Shown in pieces: positions 63,772 to 64,000 of a DNA stretch of 64,000 bases. The stretch is from Olleya sp. YS (GTDB lineage Bacteria; Bacteroidota; Bacteroidia; Flavobacteriales; Flavobacteriaceae). Made by a program: the position numbers and the translations under genes. Position 1 is the first letter of the stretch; every line of letters begins with the position of its first letter. The stretch spans positions 2,691,001 to 2,755,000 of the forward strand of contig NZ_CP121685.1 in NCBI RefSeq assembly GCF_029760915.1, in the 5' to 3' direction. The notes under the pieces were generated by a model. The model did no database searches. It was given only the letters and a program-made list of their open reading frames with translations, and was not told where the DNA came from.

Positions 63772-64000
63772 ATGAGCAACAAAGAGAACATAACAGAAGC
63801 TTTTATACAATTAGGTCGTTTTTTAAGTCAATTTTCCTCTCATGGCATAAAAAAAGATGAAACCATTCTGCACAACGACTTGTTTTTTGATGGCTTTAAG
63901 CATCAAATTAAAATTGCAAAAGAAAATAACGGTTGGTTTACCCAAGACAATATAATGTTTGCTTTGGAAGGTTGGAGCAACCAGTTAACAGAAGATAAGT
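63772..64000 (+). CDS. Acyl-CoA reductase (LuxC)-like protein, N-terminal part only
   Basis: Runs off the right edge; about 76 residues are visible. The sequence after ATG 63772 begins MSNKENITEAFIQLGRFLSQ, and continues with 'LHNDLFFDGFKHQIKIAKENNGWFTQDNIMFALEGWSNQL'. This resembles the start of the Flavobacterial acyl-CoA reductase (LuxC) family protein that is usually divergent from this ferredoxin gene. The catalytic part is out of the window, so the call is moderate. Confidence 0.6.
   Translation, partial: MSNKENITEAFIQLGRFLSQFSSHGIKKDETILHNDLFFDGFKHQIKIAKENNGWFTQDNIMFALEGWSNQLTEDK

Noticed and set aside
1-64000. tRNA, rRNA, prophage or insertion sequence
   Set aside because: Gaps between genes were scanned by eye; no tRNA cloverleaf, transposase, integrase or phage structural gene was recognised.

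Overview
The window is chromosomal DNA of a marine-type Flavobacteriaceae (Bacteroidota). The support is: AT-rich sequence; two type IX secretion (T9SS) cargo proteins with type B C-terminal domains; a PorX-type response regulator; an LpxC-FabZ fusion; bifunctional HisB and HisIE; promoter boxes of the TAnnTTTG kind with few Shine-Dalgarno sequences; and many 'NAQ'-type signal peptides. I cannot name the genus with confidence. No rRNA, tRNA, CRISPR array, prophage or insertion sequence was seen. Most of it is conserved housekeeping sequence, with the interest concentrated in regulation and small repeats.

Layout. 1-4.6 kb: an exported protein cut by the window edge, an esterase/Cys-rich protein pair, and two DEAD-box RNA helicases. 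4.7-12 kb: two T9SS-exported proteins built from the same ~97-residue module; the larger (1813 aa) also carries leucine-rich repeats. 12.1-23 kb: cold-shock-domain protein, GntR regulator with two lipoproteins, EamA transporter, thioredoxin-like lipoprotein, thioesterase, DUF72, DUF2461, a small envelope/stress group (DUF1328, tiny lipoprotein, MscS channel) and a TruA-like enzyme. 23-31 kb: a complete histidine operon hisG-D-C-B-H-A-F-IE (minus strand) with a clear attenuator whose 18-residue leader peptide holds five His codons. The operon is interrupted by two copies of a GC-rich inverted repeat and by a decayed GIY-YIG nuclease cassette. 31-38 kb: SPFH protein, VWA membrane protein, FabG and an M16 peptidase. 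38-46 kb: an envelope operon with HD hydrolase, lpxD, lpxC/fabZ, lpxA, efp, a second lpxD-like gene, an NTF2-like gene and sucD. 46-57 kb: porX, tsaE, an overlapping smORF/membrane-protein pair, ald, proline dehydrogenase, aroB, DinB, Lrp, and an M14 peptidase divergent from an XRE regulator across six copies of one operator-like palindrome. 57-64 kb: terC, parC/parE, ychF, ferredoxin and a partial acyl-CoA-reductase-like gene.

How it fits together. The lpx block makes lipid A, PorX is known in relatives to control T9SS, and the two large adhesin-like proteins are predicted T9SS cargo, so the window holds part of an outer-surface programme beside ordinary metabolism. The best regulatory findings are the his attenuator, the TTTACA-N2-TGTAAA operator cluster at 55.4-55.7 kb, and the GTATAC-centred palindrome before the GntR gene. 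No convincing wholly new multi-gene system was found; the strongest candidate for an undescribed regulon is the XRE/M14-peptidase pair.
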